Of a stretch of DNA of 64,000 bases, positions 44,028 through 54,074 are shown one piece after another. The position numbers and the translations under genes are program-made. The notes under the pieces were generated by a model. It had not been told where the DNA came from. It searched no databases and worked only from the letters and a program-made list of their open reading frames with translations. Location: positions 1,240,001 to 1,304,000 of the forward strand of contig NZ_CP049916.1 in NCBI RefSeq assembly GCF_011578285.1, in the 5' to 3' direction. The stretch comes from Acinetobacter lanii. Its GTDB lineage: Bacteria; Pseudomonadota; Gammaproteobacteria; Pseudomonadales; Moraxellaceae. How positions within the stretch are numbered: the first letter of the stretch is position 1; each line of letters opens with the position of its first letter.

Positions 44028-46034
44028 ATGCAACGCGAAGAAATTAGTTCACGTCGAATTCATCATTTAAATCCTGCATTAGCCAATCAGATTGCAGCGG
44101 GTGAAGTGATTGAACGTCCTGCATCCGTGGTCAAAGAATTACTTGAAAATTCGATCGATGCAGGTGCGACTGAGCTGATTATTCGTGTAGAGCAAGGCGG
44201 CAGTACTTTAATCGAGATTATTGACAATGGTAAAGGCATACATCCTGAAGATTTGGCTTTGGCGGTGATGCGTCACGCCACCAGTAAAATTCAAACCTCA
44301 GAAGATTTACATGCTATTGTCAGCTTGGGTTTTCGGGGCGAGGCATTGGCGTCCATTGCTGCTGTATCGCGTTTAACCTTAATTAGCGCACAAGATGACT
44401 CAGGCATAGGGCATCAGGTTGAAGTCAATGGTACAGCGTTTGATCATCAAGAAATTCAACCCGTTGCCACACAACGTGGAACGCATATTCGAGTACAGGA
44501 TTTATTTTTTAATGTGCCTGCTCGCCGTAAATTTTTAAAAAAGCCGACCACAGAATTTGGTCATATTGAAGAAATTGTGCGCCGTATGGCGTTGACACAT
44601 TTTGATATTCGATTCGTATTAGAACACAATGGCAATATTCGTTTAAACCTACCCATTGCAGACAGTGGTGAGTTGCGTTTTCAGCGCGTGCAACAATTGC
44701 TTGGGCGTAACTTCACTGAAAATGCCTATTGGATCGATGCAGACAGTATCTCTATGCGTCTTTCAGGTTGGCTAGGTCATCCTTCGGATGCACGTGCGCA
44801 AGCCGATTTACAATATGTGTATGTGAATGGGCGAATTGTCAAAGACAAAACCATCTCTCATGCCTTGCGTATGGCCTATGAGGGTATTTTGCATGGTCAC
44901 CAGCATTCAGCGTATTTATTATTTTTAGAAATTGATCCTGAAAATATTGATGTCAATGTACATCCGACCAAACATGAAATTCGTTTCTTAAATCAGCGTG
45001 AAGTGCATGAATTTGTACGTCATTATGCTAAAGAAACTTTATCTCAGTTTCAAACCGCATCAGCAGATTTAGCTTCAGCCATGAAAGTTAAAGATACAGC
45101 GCAAACTGACAAACCATCTATTCAACAACCCCGTTATCAAGAACAATTTCAGTTGCATAAAAACGCTTTAGATCAGCAGCCATCTTCAGTTTCGATGCAA
45201 CACAATCAGTTAAAGCATGATGCACATGATCAAACAGATGCATTGCTGACGGATTTTAATAGCAGTCGACCGCAGTCGGTATCTTATACAGCACCATCGT
45301 CGTATCAAGCTTCAGGGCAGATGAGTAATGCACTCAAGTCTTATTTAGCCCCTTTGAAAGCGCAGCAAGATTTAGAACAAGGTGTTGCTGTAGAGCGTAT
45401 TGCTGAAAAGGACGCTTTACAAAGTACTGCTACATCTAAAGTCGATGAATTTCCCCTTGGCGTTGCGATTGCACAATTACATGGTATTTACATCCTTGCA
45501 CAGAATACGGAAGGGTTGATTATTGTCGATATGCATGCAGCGCATGAGCGAATATTGTTGCAACAAATGAAAATGGCGTGGGATAAACCTGAGTTTTGGA
45601 TATCGCAACAGTTATTAATTCCAAAAGTGGTTTCAATTACCCGTATGCAGGCGATCCGTATTGAAGAACTCAAACCTCAATTAGAACGATTAGGTTTGGA
45701 TATTGATCAATATGGTGATGAACAAGTGATTGTGCGTGGTGTGCCCGCCATTTTACATAAAGCGGATTTGGCAGCCTTAGTGAATGAATTGCTCAATGAT
45801 TTAGATCCAAATGATCAAGCTCAGGCTTTACAGCAGAAACGCGATCAAATTTTAGCGGGTATGGCATGTCATGGTGCGGTGCGTGCGCATCGTTTACTCA
45901 GTTTGTCTGAGATGAATGCGTTACTGCGCCAAATGGAACAAACAGAATTTGCGAGTCAATGTAACCATGGTCGTCCAACTTGGCGTGCCTTTCCGTTGTC
46001 TCAATTAGATAAATTATTTGCTCGAGGAGAGTAG
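44028..46034 (+). CDS. mutL: DNA mismatch repair protein MutL
   Basis: MutL, 668 residues (E. coli 615). The GHKL ATPase motifs are NQIAAGEVIERPASVVKELLENSIDAGA, DNGKGI and GFRGEALASIA. A low-complexity Q/S-rich linker (about 350-440) leads to the C-terminal dimerisation domain, which ends with the conserved GRPTWR. The protein links MutS mismatch recognition to MutH or endonuclease action. Its stop codon is followed immediately by miaA. Confidence 0.95.
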   Translation: MQREEISSRRIHHLNPALANQIAAGEVIERPASVVKELLENSIDAGATELIIRVEQGGSTLIEIIDNGKGIHPEDLALAVMRHATSKIQTSEDLHAIVSLGFRGEALASIAAVSRLTLISAQDDSGIGHQVEVNGTAFDHQEIQPVATQRGTHIRVQDLFFNVPARRKFLKKPTTEFGHIEEIVRRMALTHFDIRFVLEHNGNIRLNLPIADSGELRFQRVQQLLGRNFTENAYWIDADSISMRLSGWLGHPSDARAQADLQYVYVNGRIVKDKTISHALRMAYEGILHGHQHSAYLLFLEIDPENIDVNVHPTKHEIRFLNQREVHEFVRHYAKETLSQFQTASADLASAMKVKDTAQTDKPSIQQPRYQEQFQLHKNALDQQPSSVSMQHNQLKHDAHDQTDALLTDFNSSRPQSVSYTAPSSYQASGQMSNALKSYLAPLKAQQDLEQGVAVERIAEKDALQSTATSKVDEFPLGVAIAQLHGIYILAQNTEGLIIVDMHAAHERILLQQMKMAWDKPEFWISQQLLIPKVVSITRMQAIRIEELKPQLERLGLDIDQYGDEQVIVRGVPAILHKADLAALVNELLNDLDPNDQAQALQQKRDQILAGMACHGAVRAHRLLSLSEMNALLRQMEQTEFASQCNHGRPTWRAFPLSQLDKLFARGE

Positions 46035-46040
46035 TTGTAC

Positions 46041-46985
46041 ATGTCAAATCAAATGCCTGTCATTAATTTAATGGGACCCACTGCAAGTGGTAAAACTGCA
46101 TTGGCATGTGAACTCTATGATCGAGGCAATTTTGAAATTATTTCAGTCGATTCAGCACTGGTCTATCAAGATATGGACATCGGTTCAGCTAAACCGAGTA
46201 AAGAAGAGCAGGCACTTTATCCACATCATTTAATCGACATTATTACGCCATTGGAAGTCTATTCAGCCGCACAATTTGTCGATGACTCAACGAAGTTAAT
46301 TGATCAAATTCACGCAAAAGGTAAAACGCCGATTTTGGTGGGCGGGACCATGCTGTATTTTAAAGCTCTGCTTGAAGGTCTTGCTGATAATTTGCCCAAT
46401 GCTGATGAAAAAGTCCGTCAACACATTGAGCATGAAGCTGAACAAAACGGTTGGGAGTGGGTTTATGAAGAGTTAAAACGCGTCGATCCGCTGGCAGGTG
46501 AGCGTTTTAAAGTTTCAGATCGTCAACGGATTATTCGCGCACTTGAAGTGTACCGTTTAACGGGTCGTCCAATTACACAACTGCAATCAGAGCAACCTAA
46601 ACAGACAGCATATCGTTACAATTTTCATAACTATGCTTTGCTGCCTGATCGGTTAGAATTACATGGACGAATTGAACAGCGTCTAAAAAAAATGTGGGAG
46701 ATTGGATTTTTAAATGAAGTTGAGTCTCTGATTGAAAAATACAATTTAAACGAAAACCTTCCTTCTGCAAGATCAGTGGGTTACCGCCAAGCTTTAGATT
46801 TTCTTAAAAATAGTGACAGAAGTCACAAAAGCAAACTTGAAATGGAGGATAAAAGTTTATTTGCAACACGACAACTTGCAAAACGTCAATATACTTGGCT
46901 GCGTTCCTTGCAAGAAGCGCACACTTTTAAGACTTATTTAACGATAAAGCAAGCTCAAGAAGACTTGCGAAACTTACATGGATAA
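46041..46985 (+). CDS. miaA: tRNA dimethylallyltransferase
   Basis: MiaA, 314 residues, transfers the dimethylallyl group to A37 of tRNAs reading UNN codons. The P-loop is [10 protein letters not shown] (residues 11-20), followed by [17 protein letters not shown] and [15 protein letters not shown]. The ATG at 46041 has AGGAG about 11 bases upstream; a TTG at 46035 is also possible. It precedes hfq, as in many gamma-proteobacteria. Confidence 0.94.
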   Translation: MSNQMPVINLMGPTASGKTALACELYDRGNFEIISVDSALVYQDMDIGSAKPSKEEQALYPHHLIDIITPLEVYSAAQFVDDSTKLIDQIHAKGKTPILVGGTMLYFKALLEGLADNLPNADEKVRQHIEHEAEQNGWEWVYEELKRVDPLAGERFKVSDRQRIIRALEVYRLTGRPITQLQSEQPKQTAYRYNFHNYALLPDRLELHGRIEQRLKKMWEIGFLNEVESLIEKYNLNENLPSARSVGYRQALDFLKNSDRSHKSKLEMEDKSLFATRQLAKRQYTWLRSLQEAHTFKTYLTIKQAQEDLRNLHG

Positions 46986-47076
46986 AGCAAAATTTAGCGA
47001 CTGTCTTTTTATAAATTTTAATTGCAACATAAAGACAGTTTTTGCGCTGATTTTAAATTTTTTTTTGGAGTATAAA

Positions 47077-47589
47077 ATGTCTAAAGGTCAAACTTTACAA
47101 GATCCGTTCTTAAATTCTCTCCGTAAAGAACGTATTCCTGTTTCTATCTTTCTTGTAAACGGTATCAAACTACAAGGTCATATCGAGTCTTTTGACCAAT
47201 ACGTTGTTTTATTAAAAAATACAGTAAGCCAAATGGTTTACAAACATGCGATTTCTACCGTTGTTCCTGCACGTAATCCACGCCCTGCTGGTGCACCTGC
47301 TGGCGCGCCTGCTGCTGGTCAAGGTGGCTTCGGTGGTCAAGGTGGCTTCGGTGGTCAAGGTGGCTTCGGTGGTCAAGGTGGCTTCGGTGGTCAAGGTGGC
47401 TTCGGTAGTCAAGGCGGCTTCGGTGGTCAACAAGGTGGTTTTGGCGGTCAACAAGGTGGTTTTGGTGGTCAAGGTTTTGGCGGTCAAGGTGGCTTCGGTG
47501 CTCAAGGTGGTTTCGGTGCTCCGTCTACACCTAGCTTTGATGGCGAACCAAAATTTGATGACGCTCAAGAAGACGAAAACAATCGTTAA
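47077..47589 (+). CDS. hfq: RNA chaperone Hfq with long glycine-rich tail
   Basis: A 170-residue protein. The N-terminal 65 residues are a standard Hfq Sm core ([41 protein letters not shown] then [10 protein letters not shown]), which forms hexamers pairing sRNAs with mRNAs. From about residue 70 on there is a glycine-rich tail of GGFGGQ-type repeats encoded by 18-bp tandem units, then an acidic end ([11 protein letters not shown]). Most enterobacterial Hfq are about 100 residues, so the tail is a genus trait. GGAG precedes the ATG at 47077; the in-frame upstream frame is not used. Confidence 0.95.
   Translation: MSKGQTLQDPFLNSLRKERIPVSIFLVNGIKLQGHIESFDQYVVLLKNTVSQMVYKHAISTVVPARNPRPAGAPAGAPAAGQGGFGGQGGFGGQGGFGGQGGFGGQGGFGSQGGFGGQQGGFGGQQGGFGGQGFGGQGGFGAQGGFGAPSTPSFDGEPKFDDAQEDENNR
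47323..47520 (+). repeat. 18-bp tandem repeat in hfq (encoding GGFGGQ)
   Basis: The unit GGTGGCTTCGGTGGTCAA occurs four times identically (47323-47394). Two single-base variants follow to 47430, then interrupted or diverged copies to 47520. Length is prone to slippage. Confidence 0.92.
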
Positions 47590-47624
47590 TTGATTGTTGA
47601 TCACTCAATCCTTAAAGATTGTTG

Positions 47625-47653
47625 AAAAGACGCCCAATGGGCGTCTTTTTTTA
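47625..47653 (+). terminator. Terminator of hfq
   Basis: GACGCCC / GGGCGTC with an AAT loop and a T7 tail. Confidence 0.88.
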
Positions 47654-47683
47654 TTGTTGATGTATGAGTGATTGTCAAACATT

Positions 47684-47712
47684 AAAAAAGCCCACATCAG
47701 TGGACTTTTTTT
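47684..47712 (-). terminator. Terminator of surA
   Basis: CCAC / GTGG-type stem (GCCCAC and GTGGAC) with a 4-base loop and T6/T7 on both sides, just beyond the surA stop. Confidence 0.78.
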
Positions 47713-47725
47713 AGCAAACGAAAAA

Positions 47726-49027
47726 TTACTGTTGTTTTAAAGCAGGATCTTTTATTTCAACATAGGTGTTGGCCTTCAGTTCACGTAACCAACTATCAAG
47801 CTCTGCATCAAATTGACGTTCACCTAAAATTTGGCGCGCCATACGACGTTGATATTCTTTGGTCATGTCTTGTTGACGTGTATCGGTTACTTCTAAGATA
47901 TGCCAACCAAATTGGCTTTCAAAAGGTTGACTGACTTTACCGACAGGGGAGCTTTGCATCACTTTATCAAACTCTGGCACCATCATGCCAGGTGTAACCC
48001 AACCTAAACTACCGCCATCACGTGCTGAGCCGGGATCGTTTGAGTAGGTTGCCGCAAAGGTACTGAAATCTCCACCCGCATTGATTCGGTTATAAATATT
48101 TTCAATGGTTTGTTTAGCGCTTTCAGGGGTTACCACTTCTGATGTTTTAATCAAAATGTGACGTGCTTTAAACTGAGGCACCAACGCTTTTTGATCATTA
48201 GATTTGCGATCAACCAACTTTAATACATGTACACCATCTTGCGCAGTGATTAATTCAGTGGTTTGACCCACATCAATTACACTGACACGTGCTGAAAGTT
48301 CAGTCGGGATGTCAGACAGTGAGCGATAGCCCATATCTGCACCATCCACTTTGATTTTACCTTTGCTGAACTGTTTCTCTAAACTTTTGACGTCGTTGTT
48401 ATGTGCAAGTGCTGCTTTAATCTCTTTTGCAGTACTATTTAGCTCAGATGCTGAAGCTTCACCTGAAATACGCATATGCAGTACATGTGCTTGACCGCCA
48501 ATCGCAGCTTGACCTTCGGGTGATTTTAGAAAGTTATCAACATCTTGGTCACTGATTTTAATCCGTGACATGACTTGTTGTTGGCGTAGGCGTTGAATCA
48601 GTAAATCATCTGCCACACGTTCTCGTAAGGTTTCATACGTTCCCGGAGCGATTTTATCGAGCTTTTGTTGAAAAGCTTCTAAGCTTTTAGCACCGGATTG
48701 ATTTGCGACTTTTAATACCGCTTCATTCAAACTTTTTTCATCAGCTTGAATCGCATAGCGTTTAACTTGTTCGAGCTGTGCATTTTGGATAATCAGTTGG
48801 TTTAAAATTTGAGCCTGAAGAATATTCAGCGGAGGTGCTTCTTTTTTTTGTGCTTGTAATTGATGTTGAGCTTCAGCCACACTTTGGTCTAATTCACTTT
48901 GAAGAATTGCACTTTTACCTACGATCGCAACGACACGGTCGCTTACAGCAAAAGCTTGCACTGATGAAAACATCATCAGTGCAAGTGCTGTTGTTTTAAA
49001 AATTTGTTTTAAATTTCTTTTCTTCAT
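47726..49027 (-). CDS. surA: Periplasmic chaperone and peptidyl-prolyl isomerase SurA
   Basis: SurA, 433 residues. A signal peptide (about 1-28, FSSVQAFAVS) and an N-terminal chaperone region are followed by two parvulin domains (QAHVLHMRISG..., and FKARHILIKTSEVVTPESAKQTIENIYNRINAGGDFSTFA...DGGSLGWV). A C-terminal helix completes the chaperone. It escorts outer-membrane proteins, including LptD, whose gene is directly upstream; its ATG overlaps the lptD stop (TAATG), so the two are translationally coupled. Confidence 0.95.
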   Translation of the reverse strand: MKKRNLKQIFKTTALALMMFSSVQAFAVSDRVVAIVGKSAILQSELDQSVAEAQHQLQAQKKEAPPLNILQAQILNQLIIQNAQLEQVKRYAIQADEKSLNEAVLKVANQSGAKSLEAFQQKLDKIAPGTYETLRERVADDLLIQRLRQQQVMSRIKISDQDVDNFLKSPEGQAAIGGQAHVLHMRISGEASASELNSTAKEIKAALAHNNDVKSLEKQFSKGKIKVDGADMGYRSLSDIPTELSARVSVIDVGQTTELITAQDGVHVLKLVDRKSNDQKALVPQFKARHILIKTSEVVTPESAKQTIENIYNRINAGGDFSTFAATYSNDPGSARDGGSLGWVTPGMMVPEFDKVMQSSPVGKVSQPFESQFGWHILEVTDTRQQDMTKEYQRRMARQILGERQFDAELDSWLRELKANTYVEIKDPALKQQ

Positions 49028-51507
49028 TAATTCGTCCAATTTTGATTAACTTTATTAAATCCTAAAATGCGATCTTCTAATAGATTGCTAAGTTTACTGT
49101 TTAGACCACCCAATCCCTTTAAGGTGAATTCGACCATCACGTTACGACGTGGTTTAAAGTCGGCACTGTTGACATCATCGAGGTCATTATAGTGAGAGCG
49201 ACCATAAACAGTCACACCCCAACAGCAAGATTCATAATTGACACCCAATAAAAATTCACGGGCAATACTGTTGTCCATATCATATTGAACATGACCCAAT
49301 ACACGCCAGTTGTCTTTTACAGGTTTAATGAAAGACGCTGTAATCTGATCGTATTTTTCTTGACGATCGGTTAACTCATTTCGGTAGAAATAACCGAGGT
49401 TGTATAAGCTGCCATGATCGGTGTTGTAATACACTTGGAAGTCACGTTGTGCTGTATCGCCATTTGACATCCACATGGAATTGGCATTCACAGTGATATT
49501 ATCAGAAAGTTGGCTCGATAAGCTGACTACAGGACCGGTACGATCTTCAGTGTTGTATCTATCTGTACGGCTACTGTTTAAAGTGACTTTACGATCACTA
49601 AAGTAGTAACTTTGTCCCACACTGGCTTTTAAACGTTCTAAGCCAACGGTGTCGAATAAGCTATAACTCACACCAAGTGATAAGAAGTCGTTATCTTCTA
49701 AACGGTCATGACCATAGAAACGTTTGGCATTAAACAACTGATCATAGTTGAGTGATGCTGCTGATGAGTCAAAGTTTGGTGTATTGTCTTGGTTTTTATA
49801 AGGTGCATAGGCATAGAATGCACGCGGGGTAATCGTTTGAAGGAATTTACCTTCTTTTTCAAAGATTAAACCCGTATCTAAAGTAAATTGGGGTACAACC
49901 ACCGAGGTGCTTTTTGAATTTGCACTAAAGTTGTTTGGATTGCTTGGGTCGGTTTGATCAACAATGTCTTGGTCATAGCTGGTATGTAAACTACGAACGG
50001 ATGCTTCAGGAATCACAAAGCCCCAAGGTTTACGGAAGTTATAACGTGCTGCAAACTCATTATAAAAACGCGTACCATTGGGCTCTGCATGATCCTTACG
50101 AGGATCTAAACCATCGAAATCATTAATCGTTTTTTTGAAATAAGCAGTATCGTTGTTAAATTCATATTCAAAACCTTGAACATCACCACCAACGTAGTTG
50201 ACCAATAGTTGTGGTAAACGACCATAAGGGCGATCTACATCGTCTACTTCACGATTTAAGGTTTGGAAATCTTCAGCTTTAAGTTTAGCGGTGAGTCCAG
50301 GAATGCCGTGCGCATAATTGATCTCCCAAGCACGGCGTTGGTTCATTCGAACACGTTCTGAAGGGTCATCGCCTAAATCATTATAATAATCTTTGTCTGA
50401 GATATAGTTATAATCAACATTGGTCGACCACTGATCATTAATTTGCCATTCATGTAATAAATGGAATTCAGAACGATCTTCATTGTTCATGCGCGAGTCA
50501 GACGGTAAGTATCCGCCCCACATGATGCCTTTACCGTAATTTTCTGTTAAATAACGGAATTGACCTTCTGCCATCATGCCACGTCCACCTAAGAAACGCG
50601 GCGCAATGATGGCATCATAATTCGGTGCTAAATTTAAATAAACAGGAACTGTTAAATCTAGACCCCCGTTATTGTTCCAGCCCAGCGAAGGGTTCACGAT
50701 CCCGGAGATTCGACGATTATCTGTCGGGAAATTGAAATAAGGCACAGCAAGCACAGGCTTGTCTTTGATATAAAGTTTAGTCCCTTTTGTTGTTCCTCGA
50801 CCTGAATCTTGATCAATTTTAATTTCATCCGCTTGGATGTGCCAAATCGGCTTTTCTTCAGGCGGGCAGGTGCTATAGGTGGCATTTTTAAGTACTAAAA
50901 CGCTTGGGGAAGTACGTTCAATGCGGTCGGCATGACCATGACCATTGGTCCCTTCAGAGATATAGTAGCTGTTATTTAATTCGCCGGTTTGTGTTTGTAA
51001 GTTGTAGTTAATTTCATCACTTTGAGCGATTAAACCCGACTGTGCCATTTGCACATTGCCTTTGGCTCTGGCGTGGGTCTGAGTTTTGTCGATGGTGACG
51101 CTATCGGCTTTCACCATTCGACCGGCTTGATCAATGACTACATTGCCTTGCAGGGTTGAGTCACCGTTCGGGTTGTAATAACCATCATCTGCGGTAATCA
51201 CAGACGTGGTTTTTTCAGGATCTGCAGCCTTGGTTTCTGGGCTAATCGGCGTAATCCAAGAGTTTTGGCAGTATTTTGCGAAAGCAGCATTGCTGTTACG
51301 TTGACGCACTTCAGGGGCGTCATTACTCACATAATACTGTTTGAAGAATTTTTGACCAGGGTAACTTTCATTCACCACTGATTTAAGCTTTTGATTGTCA
51401 ACGTCACTAGCAGGCTGGATGGATTCGGCATAGCTTGATACGGTGCTTCCGCAAAGTAATGTCAATATAGCAGTCGCTAAAGGATTGAATTTAAACTGAT
51501 GCTTCAT
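49027..51507 (-). CDS. lptD: LPS-assembly protein LptD
   Basis: LptD, 826 residues, forms the outer-membrane LPS/LOS translocon with LptE. The signal peptide (about 1-28, GSTVSSYA) is followed by an OstA-like periplasmic jellyroll (LQGNVVIDQAGRMVKADSVTIDKTQTHARAKGN...) and a large beta-barrel. The conserved cysteines needed for inter-domain disulfides are visible: Cys in KYCQNSW, in STCPPEE and the CC pair in ESCCWG. The ATG at 51507 is preferred to a GTG three codons earlier. It heads the lptD-surA operon, divergent from amgK. Confidence 0.95.
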   Translation of the reverse strand: MKHQFKFNPLATAILTLLCGSTVSSYAESIQPASDVDNQKLKSVVNESYPGQKFFKQYYVSNDAPEVRQRNSNAAFAKYCQNSWITPISPETKAADPEKTTSVITADDGYYNPNGDSTLQGNVVIDQAGRMVKADSVTIDKTQTHARAKGNVQMAQSGLIAQSDEINYNLQTQTGELNNSYYISEGTNGHGHADRIERTSPSVLVLKNATYSTCPPEEKPIWHIQADEIKIDQDSGRGTTKGTKLYIKDKPVLAVPYFNFPTDNRRISGIVNPSLGWNNNGGLDLTVPVYLNLAPNYDAIIAPRFLGGRGMMAEGQFRYLTENYGKGIMWGGYLPSDSRMNNEDRSEFHLLHEWQINDQWSTNVDYNYISDKDYYNDLGDDPSERVRMNQRRAWEINYAHGIPGLTAKLKAEDFQTLNREVDDVDRPYGRLPQLLVNYVGGDVQGFEYEFNNDTAYFKKTINDFDGLDPRKDHAEPNGTRFYNEFAARYNFRKPWGFVIPEASVRSLHTSYDQDIVDQTDPSNPNNFSANSKSTSVVVPQFTLDTGLIFEKEGKFLQTITPRAFYAYAPYKNQDNTPNFDSSAASLNYDQLFNAKRFYGHDRLEDNDFLSLGVSYSLFDTVGLERLKASVGQSYYFSDRKVTLNSSRTDRYNTEDRTGPVVSLSSQLSDNITVNANSMWMSNGDTAQRDFQVYYNTDHGSLYNLGYFYRNELTDRQEKYDQITASFIKPVKDNWRVLGHVQYDMDNSIAREFLLGVNYESCCWGVTVYGRSHYNDLDDVNSADFKPRRNVMVEFTLKGLGGLNSKLSNLLEDRILGFNKVNQNWTN

Positions 51508-51627
51508 TTCTCTCACTAACCCAGTTTTGCAGATCGCAATTATTTACTGCTACATGATAGAGAAAAAACTGATTAGTGGCTACACTTAGTGCTTTAAATA
51601 TTCAGCCTGTACTAGAATTTATAGCTA

Positions 51628-52641
51628 ATGAATACACAACGTGAAAACTTAATCCAAGCATGGATTGCATCTGTACTTCAATCTGAGCAATTTGAAATCA
51701 ATTTTCTTGCAGGGGACGCAAGTTTTCGTCGCTACGCACGTATTAAACTTAATAATAAAACCTATATGCTCATGGACGCGCCACCTGAAAAAGAAGATTG
51801 TGCTCCCTTTGTTATGATTGATGAATTTTTTGATCAACACGGTGTGCGTGTACCGCATATCATTGCCAAAAATCTAGAACAGGGTTTTCTGTTGTTAGAG
51901 GATTTTGGTGATGTGGTGTTGTCTACTTTACTAAATGAACAAACGGTTGATGCACATTACAGCCAAAGTTTTAAACAGTTGATTCAATTGCAATCGATTG
52001 ATGGTTCAGCACAGTTGCCTGCTTATTCCTATGAAAAATTAATCAGTGAAATGGAGTTGCTGACGGATTGGTTATTGCCATCGTTACATATTCAGCCTAC
52101 GTCAGAGCAATCCGCTTTAATCAAACGCACATTCGCTATTCTTGCCAATGCAGCAGTGGCACAACCGCAAGTGATTGTGCATCGTGATTTTCATAGTCGT
52201 AATCTGATGATTATTGAAGGTGAACAAGAGCAAGGTGTGATTGATTTTCAAGATGCGGTGATTGGTGCGGATACCTATGATTTGATTTCAATCACCCGTG
52301 ATGCCTACGTGCAGTGGAATGCCGATCGAGTCTATACATGGTTTAAGCAGTTCTATGACCTGTTGCCTGACACTGCAAAACAAGACCGTGATTTTGAGCA
52401 ATTTAAAAAAGATGCGGATCTCATGGCGATTCAGCGCCATATTAAAATTCTCGGGATTTTTGTACGTTTGTTTGAACGAGATGGGAAGTCAGGTTACCTC
52501 AAAGATTTACCCCGCGTGATGTGGTATTTGCTTGAGGAAAGTAAACCCTACGCTGAACTTGCACCATTTATGCAGTTCATTCGTGAAACGGTATTGCCAA
52601 AATTTGAAGAAAAATTTGGTCGTTACGAGGTGGTTGCATAA
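51628..52641 (+). CDS. amgK: Anomeric MurNAc/GlcNAc kinase AmgK
   Basis: AmgK, 337 residues, an APH-like sugar kinase that phosphorylates the anomeric hydroxyl of MurNAc and GlcNAc in the MurU cell-wall recycling route, bypassing de novo UDP-MurNAc synthesis and giving intrinsic fosfomycin tolerance. The kinase motifs are visible: VIVHRDFHSRNLMI (catalytic Asp) and VIDFQDAVIGADTYDLIS (metal-binding DxD-type). It overlaps murU by one base (TAATG), and the pair lies divergently next to lptD-surA, as in Pseudomonas. Confidence 0.92.
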   Translation: MNTQRENLIQAWIASVLQSEQFEINFLAGDASFRRYARIKLNNKTYMLMDAPPEKEDCAPFVMIDEFFDQHGVRVPHIIAKNLEQGFLLLEDFGDVVLSTLLNEQTVDAHYSQSFKQLIQLQSIDGSAQLPAYSYEKLISEMELLTDWLLPSLHIQPTSEQSALIKRTFAILANAAVAQPQVIVHRDFHSRNLMIIEGEQEQGVIDFQDAVIGADTYDLISITRDAYVQWNADRVYTWFKQFYDLLPDTAKQDRDFEQFKKDADLMAIQRHIKILGIFVRLFERDGKSGYLKDLPRVMWYLLEESKPYAELAPFMQFIRETVLPKFEEKFGRYEVVA

Positions 52642-53330
52642 TGAAAGCCATGATTCTTGCTGCAGGCTTGGGTAATCGGATGCGTCCACTGACGCTGTAT
52701 ACACCAAAGCCGCTTTTAGAAGTGGGCGGAAAACCGCTTATTGTTTGGCATATTGAAAAGCTTAAACAGATCGGGGTGACTGAGATTGTCATTAACTCAG
52801 CTTGGCTTGCAGATAAACTCATTGGTAGCTTGGGCGAAGGTTCTCAATTTGGTGTACGGATTTTATGGACACGTGAAGAAGAGGGGTTGGAAACCGCAGG
52901 GGGCATTATTAACGCATTACCACTTTTAGGTACAGAACCTTTTATTTTGGTAAATGGTGATGTGTGGACCACCATGGATTTTGCGCCCCTGTTAAATGTA
53001 GATTTACAGCAGGATTTGGCACATTTGATCTTTGTGCCGAATCCCCAACAACATCCCAAAGGTGATTTTACTTTGCTTGGTGGTCGTGCTTATACATTCG
53101 ATCAAGACAAGCAAGGCGAAAACCTGACCTATAGCGGTGTTGCAGTGATTCATCCCAAAATGTTTGATGGGCTGGATGCGGGCAAGCGTCCACTTGCACC
53201 ACTGCTCAAGCAAGCTATGCTAGAGGGTAAAATCTCGGCTGAAAAAATGCAAGGTGAGTGGGTGGATGTTGGAACGCCTGAACGATTGACTAAACTAGAT
53301 TTGCAAATTCGTGAGGGCTTCTTTGCCTAA
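52641..53330 (+). CDS. murU: N-acetylmuramate-1-phosphate uridylyltransferase MurU
   Basis: MurU, 229 residues, converts MurNAc-1-phosphate and UTP to UDP-MurNAc, the step after AmgK. The nucleotidyltransferase motif MILAAGLGNRMRPLTLYTPKPLLEVGGKPL (residues 3-32) is followed by FILVNGDVWT (metal-binding Asp) and WVDVGTPERL near the end. It overlaps the amgK stop codon. Confidence 0.92.
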   Translation: MKAMILAAGLGNRMRPLTLYTPKPLLEVGGKPLIVWHIEKLKQIGVTEIVINSAWLADKLIGSLGEGSQFGVRILWTREEEGLETAGGIINALPLLGTEPFILVNGDVWTTMDFAPLLNVDLQQDLAHLIFVPNPQQHPKGDFTLLGGRAYTFDQDKQGENLTYSGVAVIHPKMFDGLDAGKRPLAPLLKQAMLEGKISAEKMQGEWVDVGTPERLTKLDLQIREGFFA

Positions 53331-53356
53331 CTGTGTAAAGACTAAGCATTAAATGA

Positions 53357-53372
53357 TGTTCCACGGAGCATA
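53357..53372 (+). promoter_or_regulatory. Degenerate parS-like sequence
   Basis: TGTTCCACGGAGCATA keeps the first nine bases of the bacterial parS core TGTTCCACG and 12 of 16 positions overall, 45 bases before rsmG. The second half is degraded. Listed as a candidate. Confidence 0.25.
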
Positions 53373-53417
53373 AATGGGTATACTTTGGTTTAAATTTTAC
53401 TAAGATGTTACCCGTTT

Positions 53418-54050
53418 ATGCATCCTTTTTTTCAAGACTTACAACAAGGTAGTCAAAAACTTGGTTTAACACTAAGTGATGAGGCGCTTAATTTATTACT
53501 CAAGTATCAAGATGCGTTGGTCTTGTGGAATAAAGCATATAACTTAACAGCGATTCGTGATCCGAAAGAAATGTTGGTAAAACATTTATTGGATAGTTTA
53601 AGTATTTTGAAAGACTTACCAGAAGGTCGTTTGCTTGATATTGGTACAGGCGGTGGTATGCCGGGCATGATCATTGCGCTTTGTCAGCCTGAACGTCAAT
53701 GTGTATTGCTAGATTCGAACGGTAAAAAGATTCGTTTTTTAAAGCAGTTTATTGCAGATTTAAAACTCAAAAATGTGGTTGCCGTGCAAACCCGTGTTGA
53801 AAATGTCGACAGTATCAATGAGCTGGGCAAGTTTGACGTGATTACCAGTCGCGCATTTGCATCATTGACTGACTTTATTGCGGCTTCACGCCCATTTATG
53901 CATGAAAACAGTATCATTGCCTCGATGAAAGGATTAATTCCTGAAGAAGAAGTTGAGCAACATAAAAATGAATTTAGTTGCGAGATTATTGCTTTAACTG
54001 TTCCACGGTTAGATGAACAACGCCATTTACTTTTATTAAAACAGATTTAA
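53418..54050 (+). CDS. rsmG: 16S rRNA (guanine-N7) methyltransferase
   Basis: RsmG (GidB), 210 residues, methylates G527 of 16S rRNA; loss gives low-level streptomycin resistance. The AdoMet-binding motif is LLDIGTGGGMPGMIIA (about residues 70-85), and the conserved NLTAIRDPKEMLVKHLLDSL block precedes it. It starts 12-25 bases before parA, giving rsmG-parA-parB, the usual chromosomal partition neighbourhood near the replication origin region. Confidence 0.94.
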   Translation: MHPFFQDLQQGSQKLGLTLSDEALNLLLKYQDALVLWNKAYNLTAIRDPKEMLVKHLLDSLSILKDLPEGRLLDIGTGGGMPGMIIALCQPERQCVLLDSNGKKIRFLKQFIADLKLKNVVAVQTRVENVDSINELGKFDVITSRAFASLTDFIAASRPFMHENSIIASMKGLIPEEEVEQHKNEFSCEIIALTVPRLDEQRHLLLLKQI

Positions 54051-54074
54051 AAATTTCAAGGATTGGGGTTTAAC

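Noticed and set aside
47323..47520. Possible CRISPR array, because of regular 18-bp repeats
   Set aside because: The units are contiguous with no spacers and lie inside the hfq reading frame, so they are a coding minisatellite.
47212..47604. Long threonine-rich open frame antisense to hfq
   Set aside because: It is produced by the repetitive GGTGGCTTCGGTGGTCAA units being open in other frames. No start signal or protein-like composition.
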